The notes: a model not told the origin generated them from the letters alone. DNA of 64,000 nt from Geomonas agri (GCF_020179605.1 NZ_JAINZO010000001.1:186001-250000); one strand, 5' to 3'. Shown: positions 1 through 8,671, counted from the first letter of the stretch. Made by a program: numbers and translations.

Positions 1-70
1 GGCAGCTGCACAGCTGGCCCAGCAGGCAGACGAACTGCAGACGCTGGTCTCCCGCTTCAGGGTTGTTTAG
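1..70 (+). CDS. C-terminal end of a methyl-accepting chemotaxis protein (partial)
   Basis: Only the last 22 codons are present, entering from the left edge and ending at TAG 68-70. The residues read AAAQLAQQADELQTLVSRF followed by RVV. The 'LA.QAeeLq.lv..F.v' pattern is the usual C-terminus of a chemoreceptor signalling domain. No CheR-binding pentapeptide follows. The identification rests on this short tail, so the rest of the receptor lies outside the window. Confidence 0.6.
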   Translation, partial: AAAQLAQQADELQTLVSRFRVV

Positions 71-205
71 TGCCCCAGCTGAAGGAAAACCGGGAACCGC
101 GACATTGCCCTCAAGGGCGGCGCGGTTCCCCCCGAAATAAGAACTACGTCCCCCGGATCGGAGCGATGGCGACCGAGACAGGTTGAAACATACAGAGGTG
201 GCGTC

Positions 206-2848
206 ATGAACGCGGAACGCAGCCTGAAAATAACCATAGTAAGTACGCTGGCGCTGGTGGTCCTGCAGGGGGGACTCACCTGCCTTTTCCTGGAAAAGCT
301 GAGGGGAGGGGCTGCCGGCCTCGACCTGAGGCAATCGGCCCTGCTGCTCATCGCCGTCGCCTGCACCGTCTTCGGATGGTTCTTGGCCTGGCACTACATG
401 GTCCGGCGCGATGATCCCGGTGTCGCTGAGAGCGGGCCGCACGCCTCACTGCTGCTGCAGTCGGTCGAGGAGGGGGTGGTTTCGGTGGATGGCACCGGGT
501 ACGTCACCTTCGCCAACCAGGCCGCTCACGAACTGCTGGGGTACCGGGAGGGAGAATTGGTGGGGCGGGACCTGCGCGAGGTAATGCACCACGGCCAATC
601 TCCCCACTGCAGTCATTGCGCCAAGGAGAGCTGCCTGCTGAACTCCGCCTTCGCCGGCGGCAGCCGGCAGCGTTCACGCAACGAACTGCTCTGGCGCAAG
701 GACGGCAGCTCCTTCAGCGCCGACTTCAGTAGCAGCAAGCTGGCCGGTGGCAGGCGCCCCGGCGCAGTACTCACCTTCCGGGACGTCAGCGCACGGCGGG
801 AGTTCGAGGACCGGTTGCGGCTGCAGGGTGCGGCGCTTGAGGCGGCGATGAACGGCATCATCATCGCCAACAGGCAGGAACGGATCATCTGGGTGAACCA
901 GGCGCTATGCCGGATCCTGGGGCGCACCCCAGAGCAGTTGCTCGGCAAGGATCCGCGCTCGCTCTTCAGCACTGATGGCGACCCCGACGTCCTGGCAGGG
1001 CTTGTCGAGAGCCTGGAGGAGAGGCACCCCTGGCAGGGCGAACTGGCGGGGCGCCGCGGCGACGGGACCGTGCTGGAGCAGGAAGTAACGGTTACCCCGG
1101 TCCTGGACGAGGCCGGGGAGCCGACCGACTTCATCTGGATCATGCTGGATATCTCACAGCGCAAGGCCAGCGAGGCGGCGCTCCAGGAGAGCACCCGCAT
1201 GCAGGAAGAGGCCAACCGGCAACTGGTCAGGACGGTGCAGCGCGCCAACGAGTTGGCGGTCAAGTCCGCCCGCGCCTCCGCCGCCAAGAGCGAGTTCCTG
1301 GCCAACATGAGCCACGAGATCCGCAACCCCATGAACGCCATCGTCGGCGCGGGGCACCTGCTGCAGGGGACAGAACTCACGCCGCGGCAGAACGAATACC
1401 TGCAGACGCTGATGGTCTCGGCGGACCTCCTGTTGGGGATCATCAACGACGTGCTGGACTTTTCCAAGATCGAGGCGGGCAAACTCATGATCGATCGGAT
1501 CACTTTCTCGCTGCAGGACGTGGTGGCCGAACTGTTGGCGGTCTACGCGCCCAGGGCGCGTCAGCAGGGGGTCGACCTGCGCGTCGAACTGGACGCCCAG
1601 ATCCCGGAACTGCTGATCGGCGACCCGATGCGGCTTGCCCAGATCCTCAACAACCTCTTGAGCAACGCCCTCAAATTCACCCGCCACGGCAGCGTACAGC
1701 TCGCGGTGAAGCTGGCGCGCAAGGAGCCGGGCTCCGCCGAACTGATCTTTGCGGTACGCGACTCCGGCATAGGCATCCTGGCCGAGGACCAGGTCCAGCT
1801 GTTCCAGGCCTTCACCCAGCTGGACGGCTCGATCACCCGCAGCCACAGCGGGACCGGCCTGGGGCTCGCCATATGCAAGCGCCTAACCGCCATGATGAAG
1901 GGCGAGATCTGGTGCGAGAGCATACCGGGGCTCGGGAGCACCTTCTCGTTCTGGCTCCCCTTCTGCATCGCCTCCGCCGACAGCAAAGTGGAGCGGAAGA
2001 AGGGCACGGGCTTCACCCGGTTCCGGCAGCAGCGGGTACTGCTGGTCGAGGATAACCCGTTCAACCAGAAGGTGGCGCTTGCCCTCCTGGAGCGGGGTGG
2101 GTTGCAGGTGACGGTTGCCGGCAATGGCGACGAGGCGGTGGACTTGGTGAGGACCAAAGAGTTCGACCTGGTGCTGATGGATGTCCGGATGCCGGTAAAG
2201 GACGGACTGACTGCCGCCCGGGAGATCCGGGCGCTGGACAAGCCGGGGACGGAATCGCTACCCATCCTGGCGGTTTCCGCCAACGCCATGGACGACGACG
2301 TGGCGGCGAGCCTCGCGGCCGGCATGAACGGGCACATCGCCAAGCCGTTCACGCCAGACTCCCTCTTCGGCGCCATCGCGGTCTGGCTCAATGGCCAGGG
2401 GCGCACCTCGGCGGGCGAGGAGGAGCAGGTCGAAGAGCGGCCGACGGTGGCAAAAGTGGACTTCGAGACCGGTGTGCGGCAGACCGGCGGCGACCGCAAA
2501 CTTTACCGCGACCTCTTGAGGCAGTTCGAGCGCGAGTACCAGAACCAGGGGGCGGAAATCGAGCGCGAGATACGGGCCGGCAACAAGGAGGAGGCGGCTC
2601 GGCTCGCCCATTCGGTGAAAGGGATCGCCGGGGTCCTGGCGGCGCAGCCGTTGCACGGGGCCGCGCAGCGGCTGGAGACCGCCCTGAAAGGGGAGGGGGA
2701 TCCGACCAGGGTGCTCGCCGACTTCCGCGAAGAGTTGATAGGGACCATTGCCTGCCTGCAGGCCGAGGGGTGGCAGAACCTGACCAGCAGCACCCCACGC
2801 CGGCCGACGGAGGCGAGCGCCGATAGCCCTTCCAGGGTCAACGCCTGA
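206..2848 (+). CDS. PAS-PAS hybrid sensor histidine kinase with receiver and Hpt domains
   Basis: This 880-aa inner-membrane kinase has two N-terminal hydrophobic segments (about residues 10-30 and 44-64) with only a short loop between them, so sensing is probably intracellular. Two PAS domains follow (about 80-195 and 205-325); the first carries a Cys/His-rich stretch (HCAKESC) that could bind a metal or respond to redox, which is inference. The HisKA box is SHEIRNPMNAIVG with the phospho-accepting His at 370. A HATPase domain follows, then a receiver (LVEDNPFNQK, VLMDVRMP, Asp 659) and a C-terminal Hpt domain (AHSVKGIAG, His 802). This is a complete His-Asp-His phosphorelay, whose final output partner is not next door. 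The start ATG has GAGGTG upstream. A strong terminator follows the gene. Confidence 0.9.
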   Translation: MNAERSLKITIVSTLALVVLQGGLTCLFLEKLRGGAAGLDLRQSALLLIAVACTVFGWFLAWHYMVRRDDPGVAESGPHASLLLQSVEEGVVSVDGTGYVTFANQAAHELLGYREGELVGRDLREVMHHGQSPHCSHCAKESCLLNSAFAGGSRQRSRNELLWRKDGSSFSADFSSSKLAGGRRPGAVLTFRDVSARREFEDRLRLQGAALEAAMNGIIIANRQERIIWVNQALCRILGRTPEQLLGKDPRSLFSTDGDPDVLAGLVESLEERHPWQGELAGRRGDGTVLEQEVTVTPVLDEAGEPTDFIWIMLDISQRKASEAALQESTRMQEEANRQLVRTVQRANELAVKSARASAAKSEFLANMSHEIRNPMNAIVGAGHLLQGTELTPRQNEYLQTLMVSADLLLGIINDVLDFSKIEAGKLMIDRITFSLQDVVAELLAVYAPRARQQGVDLRVELDAQIPELLIGDPMRLAQILNNLLSNALKFTRHGSVQLAVKLARKEPGSAELIFAVRDSGIGILAEDQVQLFQAFTQLDGSITRSHSGTGLGLAICKRLTAMMKGEIWCESIPGLGSTFSFWLPFCIASADSKVERKKGTGFTRFRQQRVLLVEDNPFNQKVALALLERGGLQVTVAGNGDEAVDLVRTKEFDLVLMDVRMPVKDGLTAAREIRALDKPGTESLPILAVSANAMDDDVAASLAAGMNGHIAKPFTPDSLFGAIAVWLNGQGRTSAGEEEQVEERPTVAKVDFETGVRQTGGDRKLYRDLLRQFEREYQNQGAEIEREIRAGNKEEAARLAHSVKGIAGVLAAQPLHGAAQRLETALKGEGDPTRVLADFREELIGTIACLQAEGWQNLTSSTPRRPTEASADSPSRVNA

Positions 2849-2880
2849 AGCTCTTTTAGATCACGGGAGGGAAAACGACG

Positions 2881-2917
2881 AAAGCGCCTGTTCCAGAAGG
2901 AACAGGCGCTTTTCTTT
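2881..2917 (+). terminator. Intrinsic terminator after the hybrid kinase
   Basis: A perfect 14-bp inverted repeat (AAAGCGCCTGTTCC, loop AGAA, then its complement) is followed by TCTTTT. It sits between convergent genes and ends transcription of the kinase. It may also serve yceI from the other side, but the T-run there is weaker. Confidence 0.85.
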
Positions 2918-2942
2918 TGGGGACAACGGTCGTGCCGCGGGT

Positions 2943-3536
2943 TTACTTGGCCTTGATCATCTCGATTTCGAGGTTGATGTCGACGTCTTCGCCTACCGCG
3001 ACGCCGCCGGTTTCCAGCATAGCGTTATAGACCAGGCCGAAGTCCTTGCGGTTGATCTTGGTGCTGGCGGTAACGCCGCTTCTCAGGTTGCCCCACGGGT
3101 CCTTACTCTCTTTGGCCGGTCCTTCCACGTTGAGCACCACTTCCTTGGTGACGCCGTGCAGGGTCAGGTCGCCGGTTACTTTGAGCTTGTCCTTGCCGGC
3201 CTTGGCCACCTTCTTGGAGGTGAAGGTCATGGTCGGGTACTTGGCGACGTCGAAGAAGTCGGCACTTCTTAAGTGCTCGTCACGCTTGGCCACGTTGGTG
3301 TTGACCGAAGCGGTGTCGATGGTGACGGAGACCTTGGACTTGGTGATGTCCTTGTCGTTGATCTCGACGGTCCCCTTGTGCTTCTCGAAGTTCCCTTTCA
3401 CATTGGAAACCATGAGGTGACGTACCTTAAAGCCGACGTAGGAGTGGTCGGGGTCGATGTTCCAGGTGGAGGCGGAGGCGAGTACGGGAAGTGCCAGGGC
3501 GGCTACTGCGGCTATGGTTGCGATGGTCCTTTTCAT
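2943..3536 (-). CDS. yceI: YceI-family periplasmic protein
   Basis: The 197-aa product starts with a clear signal peptide (MKRTIATIAAVAALALP, probable cleavage after ASA), so it is periplasmic. The mature part matches the YceI lipocalin-like fold throughout. It opens with 'WNIDPDHSYVGFKVRHLM', continues with a 'VSVTIDTASVNT' strand, and has the 'F....YP.MTF.S' and 'DLTLHGVTKEV' motifs. Family members bind isoprenoid or other amphiphilic ligands; the ligand here cannot be read from sequence. The ATG is preceded by AAAGGAGAACCACC. It lies downstream of a marR gene on the same strand, with a 118-bp gap that contains its own promoter region and a motif shared with the marR promoter. MarR control is therefore likely. 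Confidence 0.9.
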   Translation of the reverse strand: MKRTIATIAAVAALALPVLASASTWNIDPDHSYVGFKVRHLMVSNVKGNFEKHKGTVEINDKDITKSKVSVTIDTASVNTNVAKRDEHLRSADFFDVAKYPTMTFTSKKVAKAGKDKLKVTGDLTLHGVTKEVVLNVEGPAKESKDPWGNLRSGVTASTKINRKDFGLVYNAMLETGGVAVGEDVDINLEIEMIKAK

Positions 3537-3601
3537 GGTGGTTCTCCTTTTTGATCCGGTTGTCGGATTCTGTTTTAGTTGTTATCTTTTTAGTTGGCGT
3601 C

Positions 3602-3619
3602 TTTTGATGTTAAACTATT
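3602..3619. promoter_or_regulatory. Candidate MarR operator upstream of yceI
   Basis: On the minus strand this reads AATAGTTTAACATCAAAA. The same core, ATAGTTTrACATywAA, occurs in the promoter of the neighbouring marR gene (4152-4170). The flanks form an imperfect dyad TTTGATG...CGTCAAA (3603-3627). Conservation of the core at both members of the pair suggests a common regulator, most simply the MarR protein. Confidence 0.45.
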
Positions 3620-3654
3620 GCGTCAAAAAAAAGCTGCCGATATCTCTGAGTCCG

Positions 3655-4092
3655 CTATCCCTCCCGTAAGCCGAGTTTCTTGCAAAGTTTGCCCAAGGTT
3701 TCCTGTTCTGCATCGGTCAGCACCCCCATCTCGGCGACGATGGCCGCTTCGACCTCGGCGAAGGTGGCTTCGATCAGGCCGCGTCCCTTCTCCGTGAGCA
3801 GCACGGTGCAGTAGCGGCGGTCTTCCAGGGAGCGCTCGCGCTGCACCAGCCCCTGCTTTTCCAGGTTGTCGATGACCATGGTGATGTTACCGGTACTTTT
3901 CAAAATCTTCGACGCCACGTCGCGCTGGCACATGGAGCCCTTGTGCAGCAGGGCCTCCAGGACGCCGAACTGGCTGATGGTGAGGCCGGCATCGGACATC
4001 TTGCGTCCCACCCGTGCGGTCACCGACTCGGTGCCGCGCATCAGCTTGGTGTAGGTGTTCAGCGCGAGTTTTGACTTGGCATCCTGTTTCAT
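3655..4092 (-). CDS. MarR-family transcriptional regulator
   Basis: This is a 145-aa winged-helix protein of normal MarR length. The helix-turn-helix region is 'LTISQFGVLEALLHKGSMCQRDVASKI' in two parts (about residues 53-80), followed by 'STGNITMVIDNLEKQGLV' as recognition helix and 'RERSLEDRRYCTVLLTEKG' as the wing, with the family's DRR signature. MarR proteins bind palindromic operators as dimers and are usually released by small ligands or oxidation. There is no conserved Cys typical of OhrR-type sensors in the N-terminal helix, so the signal is unknown. The gene precedes yceI on the same strand. The motif at its own promoter suggests autoregulation. Confidence 0.88.
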   Translation of the reverse strand: MKQDAKSKLALNTYTKLMRGTESVTARVGRKMSDAGLTISQFGVLEALLHKGSMCQRDVASKILKSTGNITMVIDNLEKQGLVQRERSLEDRRYCTVLLTEKGRGLIEATFAEVEAAIVAEMGVLTDAEQETLGKLCKKLGLREG

Positions 4093-4135
4093 GATCTACC
4101 TCTCCGTTGAGGTGTACTATTGTTTCGATGATTTA

Positions 4136-4164
4136 AAGTTAAACCCATGACGATTAAATGTCAA
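4136..4164 (-). promoter_or_regulatory. Promoter of marR
   Basis: On the minus strand TTGACA (4164-4159), a 17-nt spacer and TAACTT (4141-4136) form a good sigma-70-type promoter about 45 nt before the marR start codon. Its -35 box lies within the candidate operator, fitting autorepression. Confidence 0.5.
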
Positions 4165-4170
4165 ACTATT
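4152..4170. promoter_or_regulatory. Candidate MarR operator overlapping the marR promoter
   Basis: The minus strand reads AATAGTTTGACATTTAATC, sharing ATAGTTTrACATywAA with the site before yceI. It covers the -35 box of the marR promoter, so binding would block transcription. Confidence 0.45.
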
Positions 4171-4240
4171 TTTTTCTGTTTGCTGCCACGAGGCAACTGC
4201 GCGCCGGGAGACAAGGGGAAAGCCTCGCCGCCCGAAGGCT

Positions 4241-6343
4241 CTAGCACAGCACTTCGCGCATCTTGGCGGCGAGTTCAGGGGAGGAAAAGGGTTTCTGGAT
4301 GAAGTGCACCGAGTCCTCCAGCACACCGTGGCAAGCGATGAGATCCGCGGTGTAGCCGGAGATGAAGAGGCATTTCAGGTCGGGGATCTCGGCTGAGAGG
4401 AGCCCGGCGAGCTCGTGGCCGTTCATCTCGGGCATGATGACGTCGGTAATGAGAAGGTCTATCTTGCCGGTGTGATTCCTGGCGAGCTCCACTGCCTCTT
4501 TGGGCGAGGTGGAGGAGAGCACGTGGTACCCCTGCTTGGTGAGCATCATGGTAATTATGTTCAGGATGGCGCTTTCGTCCTCGACAAGCAGGACAGTTTC
4601 CTCCCCCTCCGGCGCGGGCGGCTCCGGGAGTGGGGCGCACTCCTTTTCCTGCGCGTCCTCGTGGCGCGGCAGATAAACGTTGACGGTGGTACCCCGTCCC
4701 ACCTCGCTCTCCACGTTCACCCACCCGCCATTTTGCGTGACGACGCCGTAAACGGTGGCAAGCCCAAGGCCGGTACCCGCTCCCGTCTCCTTGGTGGTGA
4801 AGAAGGGCTCGAAGGCGTGGGCCAGGACCTCGGGCTCCATGCCGCAGCCGGTGTCGCGGACGCTCACGCACACGAAGTCGCCGGGAGGGACCTCCGCGCT
4901 CCCGCCGTGTTCACCGTCGAGGGTGCTGTTAGCAGTCTCGATGACGATGCGCCCGATCTCCTCGATGCTGTCGCGCGCATTGACGCAGAGATTGGCAAGG
5001 ATCTGGTCCAGCTGCGACGGGTCGATCAGCACGCTCCAGAGCGAGCTTCCCGGCCTCCAGACCAGCTCGACACGTTCTCCGATAAGTCTTTGCAGCATGC
5101 TTAGCATGCGGCCGACCGTATCGTTCAGATCCAGCACCTTCGGGGAGATGGTCTGCTTTCGGGCAAAGGCCAAGAGCTGGCGCGTGAGGTTCGCCGAACG
5201 CTCCGCAGCCTTGTGGATCTCTTCGAGCCCGGCCCTCAGTGGTTCCCCGGGTGGGAGGTCCATGAGCGCCAGGTTCGCGTGCCCGAGGATCACGCTCAGC
5301 ATGTTGTTGAAGTCGTGGGCGACGCCACCCGCCAGGCGCCCGACCGATTCGAGCTTCTGCGCCTGGAGCAACTGCGCCTCGAGCCGCGCCTTCTCCTCCT
5401 CGGCCCTCCTACGCTCGGTGACGTCCGTGGCCATGATCAAAATGACCCGTTTCCCCCTGCTCACCCTGCCAAGCGGCGTGGCCTGGAAGTCCCAGGTGCG
5501 GGTCGAGCCGTCCTTTGCCCTGAAGTCCCACTCTCCGTTGTACACGCTCATCTCGGTCGTGAAGAGCCCGTCAAGGTAAAGCATCGTGGCCGGGTTACGC
5601 TCCCGGAAGGCGGCCAGCGCCCAATGCTCAAGAGTGGGGATCTCCGTCATGGCATAGCCGGAGAGCCTGGTCCAGCCGGCGCTCAACTGCAGCACCCGCC
5701 CGTCCTCGTCGCAGATCATAATGGGGTAGGGGGAGCTGTCGATGGCCACCTGAAGAAGCGCCTGGGCCTCGCTCAGTTCGGCGGTCCGCTCCTCCACCCG
5801 TCGTTCCAGGGCGAGCGCCTGCTGCTCTATTACGCGGAAGGCGATGGCGTTTTTCAGGGCGAGGGCTATCGGGGCTGAGAGCAGGGCGATGATCTGGTTC
5901 ACCTCCTCGATGCGGTGCAGCGTCTGCAGGTCGAAGAGGAGCAACAGGCCGATGGTCTCGCCCGCAGCCACGAGGCGGTAGCGCACCATGGAGCGAATCC
6001 CGGCGCGGTGCAAAGGGGCGCAAAGCGGATGGTGCTCGCTCAACCGGTCCGGGGTGAGCGGGAGTTGCTCCGGAGAGCTCTTGTAGCAGAAGAGATCCAG
6101 CTCCTCGGGGGTGAAGAGGTCCGCCCTGCGCTGCGGGCTTACGTTCAAAAGCTCGTGCCCCGGAGAGCGCGTCTCGTCGTGCAAAAGCACGATCACGGTC
6201 CTTGCCCCGGTCAGCTCGCGCAGATGCTCGGTCAACACCGCCCCCAGCTCGTGGGGGGACGACGAGACGAGCAGTTCGGCGATGACCTCGACGGCCATGA
6301 GCTGGGCTGCGGGCGAGAAGTCCCGGTGTTCTTGCTCCTTCAC
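4241..6343 (-). CDS. GAF-PAS sensor histidine kinase with C-terminal receiver domain
   Basis: This 700-aa soluble kinase has no signal peptide or membrane segment. An N-terminal GAF-like domain (about residues 15-180) leads through a coiled coil (LERRVEERTAELSEAQ) to a PAS domain (about 195-315). The kinase core has HisKA motif 'VAHDFNNMLSVILGHANLA' (His 343) and a HATPase with DTGCGM and GAGTGLGLATVYG. A C-terminal receiver carries LLITDVIMP with Asp 634. The HDFNN-type kinase plus receiver arrangement is common in Geobacter. Its ATG overlaps the stop of the DUF1638 gene by 4 nt, making it the last gene of the corrinoid/methyltransferase operon. That coupling suggests it senses or regulates the same methyl or corrinoid metabolism. 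No output regulator is adjacent. Confidence 0.88.
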   Translation of the reverse strand: MKEQEHRDFSPAAQLMAVEVIAELLVSSSPHELGAVLTEHLRELTGARTVIVLLHDETRSPGHELLNVSPQRRADLFTPEELDLFCYKSSPEQLPLTPDRLSEHHPLCAPLHRAGIRSMVRYRLVAAGETIGLLLLFDLQTLHRIEEVNQIIALLSAPIALALKNAIAFRVIEQQALALERRVEERTAELSEAQALLQVAIDSSPYPIMICDEDGRVLQLSAGWTRLSGYAMTEIPTLEHWALAAFRERNPATMLYLDGLFTTEMSVYNGEWDFRAKDGSTRTWDFQATPLGRVSRGKRVILIMATDVTERRRAEEEKARLEAQLLQAQKLESVGRLAGGVAHDFNNMLSVILGHANLALMDLPPGEPLRAGLEEIHKAAERSANLTRQLLAFARKQTISPKVLDLNDTVGRMLSMLQRLIGERVELVWRPGSSLWSVLIDPSQLDQILANLCVNARDSIEEIGRIVIETANSTLDGEHGGSAEVPPGDFVCVSVRDTGCGMEPEVLAHAFEPFFTTKETGAGTGLGLATVYGVVTQNGGWVNVESEVGRGTTVNVYLPRHEDAQEKECAPLPEPPAPEGEETVLLVEDESAILNIITMMLTKQGYHVLSSTSPKEAVELARNHTGKIDLLITDVIMPEMNGHELAGLLSAEIPDLKCLFISGYTADLIACHGVLEDSVHFIQKPFSSPELAAKMREVLC

Positions 6344-6945
6344 TGCTTTTCCCCCTCCATGATCGTCATGGCCCGGGCCTCCGCGTCCATCAGTCCGGTG
6401 AGCAGCGTGTCGAGCTCCACCCTCTCGGAGCGCCAGGGAAGACCGCTGTAGGCGGAGAAGGCCTCCATCTGCCGGACGGGAACCGGTACCATCCCCGTGT
6501 CGAGGTAAACCAGCACGGAGCGGTGCTCTTTGAGCAACTCACGCGCCGCAGCAGCGTCAGGCCCCAGTGCCTCTTCCATGACCTCTCTCCAGCGTTCCGC
6601 CCATTCCGGCAACACCAGGAAGGCCTCCTCGCGCATCAACTCGCGGTAGCGCTTCCTGCCGACCAGCAGCTGGGCGCAGTTGATCGAGTCCGTCCGGGCC
6701 GCCCGGAACTCCCGGGCAAGGTCGAGCATCCCCGCGCAGCAGTCGCCGTACACCAGCACGAGCCGGTCGCACGCCCCGCAGCGCTGCCGCAGTTGTTCGC
6801 GCAGCGTGCGTTCCAGGAGGGGAGGGGCCATGTGCAGCATGGAGTCGAGGAAGAAGAGCTCCCCCCCGATCATCTCGTCCCGGTGCAGTCGGGAAAGCTC
6901 GTCGCGCAAGACCCCGCAGGCAAGCCAGACCGTTTTCCTGATCAC
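6340..6945 (-). CDS. DUF1638 family protein
   Basis: The 201-aa protein matches the DUF1638 pattern. It starts with 'WLACGVLRDEL', has 'LDSMLHMAPPLLE', then 'LVLVYGDCCAGMLDL' and a C-terminal 'LDTGM' segment. Cysteines at CGVL, CGAC and DCCAG could bind metal, but no assignment is established. DUF1638 genes are typically found beside UroD-type corrinoid methyltransferases and corrinoid proteins, as here. The biochemical role of the family is not known; it may help methyl transfer or corrinoid reactivation. It overlaps both neighbours by 4 nt (ATGA), so its level is tied to theirs. Confidence 0.75.
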   Translation of the reverse strand: MIRKTVWLACGVLRDELSRLHRDEMIGGELFFLDSMLHMAPPLLERTLREQLRQRCGACDRLVLVYGDCCAGMLDLAREFRAARTDSINCAQLLVGRKRYRELMREEAFLVLPEWAERWREVMEEALGPDAAAARELLKEHRSVLVYLDTGMVPVPVRQMEAFSAYSGLPWRSERVELDTLLTGLMDAEARAMTIMEGEKQ

Positions 6946-7976
6946 GTATTCCCTCCGGGGCTGGCTTTGTAGCTGGCGACACTCTCTTTCAGGGCCTTCA
7001 GGTTCGCCGCGGGGGTGTTCTGGGGGAGGTCTCCCCCCGAATTTGCCAGCACGAAGTGCCCCTCCGGCGCGTGAGCGGACAGGCGGTCGAGGGCGAGGCG
7101 GCTGATTTCGCAGGCGCTTGCGGAGGCGAAGGCGAGGTTGTCGAGGTTACCGATCAGGTTGAACCCGGCAGGAGTGAGCCGGCGCGACTCGGCGGGGTCA
7201 TCCTTTGAGCCGATGATGGCGCCGACCACTCCCGGCAGCCCGGGGATGAGGTCGAGGGTGTGGTTCAGGCGCCCCCCGGTGCTGCTGACCACCTTGGGGC
7301 CGTTGATCGCGCCGAAGGTGGCGGTTAGGTGCGACAAAATGGCGTCGGCAAAGAGCCCGCGCGGCGCGATCTCGGCCGATGCCATCCCTTCGGTGAAGAC
7401 GAGGCAGTCGGCACCCGCTTCGAGAAGGGTGTTGGCGAGCCCGACGAGAAAGGGGGAGCTGTGGTCGAGGAGCCTGGCCGCCTGCTCCGGCTCGAAGAGG
7501 AGCGTCTCCAGCCACTGCTCCAGCCCGGTCAGGAGTGCCGGGAGGATGCCGGGGCCGGGAAGCACCGCGATTACCGGGACTTCCTCCTTGTAGCACCGGG
7601 CAAGCCCCCTGGTAGCCTCGATCATCACCGGCAGGCGCGCCGCGGTCGAGGGGGCGGGGAGCGGCAGGGACAGTGCTTCGTTGACCGTTCTTGCCGGGTA
7701 CCGCCTCACGTTCGGCGTCTGCAGCCCTCCCCAGACGGTTTCCCCGCCAAAGGCTTCCGAGATGGCGCTGAAGTCGAAGGGGGCCAGCACGAGGTCGAAG
7801 CCATAGCTCTCCTGGACGGCCCTTTGCCCGGCAAGGTAGGCCGCCGGGTCGCAGTACAGGGTGCGCAGATCGCAGCCGGTGAGCCCAGCACCGTAGGCCC
7901 CCAAAACGGCGAAGACCGGCGGGCGATCCACCGGGAGCCCCCCGAGGGTATTCATGACGCGCCGGTACGAGTTCAT
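6942..7976 (-). CDS. Uroporphyrinogen decarboxylase-family (MtaA/CmuA-like) methyltransferase
   Basis: The 344-aa protein has the UroD-fold family layout: 'VDRPPVFAVLGAYGA' near the N-terminus, 'ESYGFDLVLAPFDFSAISEAFGG', then 'DCLVFTEGMASAEIAPRGLF' and a C-terminal 'ILANSGGDLPQNTP'-like segment (FVLANSGGDLPQNTP). Such proteins in corrinoid operons transfer methyl groups between a corrinoid protein and a thiol or folate using zinc. The usual zinc site His-x-Cys...Cys is not obvious here (DCLVF and the final NSGGDLP region), so the methyl acceptor or even activity is uncertain. It is encoded directly after its presumed corrinoid partner with ATGA overlap, and is followed by DUF1638. A role in haem synthesis is unlikely given this context. 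Confidence 0.75.
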   Translation of the reverse strand: MNSYRRVMNTLGGLPVDRPPVFAVLGAYGAGLTGCDLRTLYCDPAAYLAGQRAVQESYGFDLVLAPFDFSAISEAFGGETVWGGLQTPNVRRYPARTVNEALSLPLPAPSTAARLPVMIEATRGLARCYKEEVPVIAVLPGPGILPALLTGLEQWLETLLFEPEQAARLLDHSSPFLVGLANTLLEAGADCLVFTEGMASAEIAPRGLFADAILSHLTATFGAINGPKVVSSTGGRLNHTLDLIPGLPGVVGAIIGSKDDPAESRRLTPAGFNLIGNLDNLAFASASACEISRLALDRLSAHAPEGHFVLANSGGDLPQNTPAANLKALKESVASYKASPGGNT

Positions 7977-8671
7977 AGGGCACGCTCCGGTATCCGGGCC
8001 TGCTCCTGCAAGCAGGTGAAGAGCTCGTCGGCTCCGACCGCGTTTCTCGTCGTCCCGTCCCCTCCCACCTCGGTCACCAGTTCCGGGCGCCAGTTGAAGA
8101 CCGCGCCGCCGACGGCAAGCTTGATCCGCTCCTGCTCCCCAGCCCCGTCGATCAGGTCGCGTAGCTTGCGGATGTTCATGGCGGTGGTCTGCATCATCGC
8201 CGAAACTCCGATGACACGGGCCCCGACCTCGCGCGCCTTTTCCAGGAACTGCTCAGCCGGCACGTCGTTGCCCAGGTCGACCACCTGCCATCCCGCGGCG
8301 TTCAGGAAGAGCCCAACCGTTCTGCGCCCAAGGCTGTGGAAGTCGTCCTCGATGTTGCCGATCACGGCAACCCCCTTGCGGTCCCGGTCCTTCTCGTGGT
8401 CGGGAAGGCAGCGCAGCAAGGCGTCCTCGGCGATCTTCGAGGCGATGAAGTTCTGGGCCAGCGACATCGACTCTCCTTCCCAGAGCGTGCCGAGCTGGAC
8501 GATGGCGGGGTCGAGTACTTCCGCGATGACCCGGGCAGGCGGGATGCCGCAGTCAAGGGCACGTTCGATGATGGCAGCCGCTTTGGTGCGGTCCGCGTTG
8601 ATCATGGCATCAAGCACCTGCCGGTAAAACTCTTCACAGTCACATGCAGCGCCACTTGCTGACTTCGCCAT
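7973..8671 (-). CDS. Corrinoid (cobalamin-binding) methyltransferase subunit
   Basis: This 232-aa protein has an N-terminal four-helix cap (about residues 10-90; 'FYRQVLDAMINADRTKAA', 'EVLDPAIVQLGTLWEGE') and a C-terminal Rossmann B12-binding domain. The domain carries the DxHxxG signature as DFHSLG, followed by 'GWQVVDLGNDVPAEQFL' and 'VIGVSAMMQTT'. The DxHxxG His supplies the lower cobalt ligand in base-off binding. Relatives such as MtbC or MtaC carry methyl groups between a substrate-specific methyltransferase and an MtaA/MtbA-type protein. It is the first gene of the four-gene operon. No dedicated substrate methyltransferase (MtaB or MttB type) is present, so the methyl donor is unknown. 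Confidence 0.85.
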   Translation of the reverse strand: MAKSASGAACDCEEFYRQVLDAMINADRTKAAAIIERALDCGIPPARVIAEVLDPAIVQLGTLWEGESMSLAQNFIASKIAEDALLRCLPDHEKDRDRKGVAVIGNIEDDFHSLGRRTVGLFLNAAGWQVVDLGNDVPAEQFLEKAREVGARVIGVSAMMQTTAMNIRKLRDLIDGAGEQERIKLAVGGAVFNWRPELVTEVGGDGTTRNAVGADELFTCLQEQARIPERAL

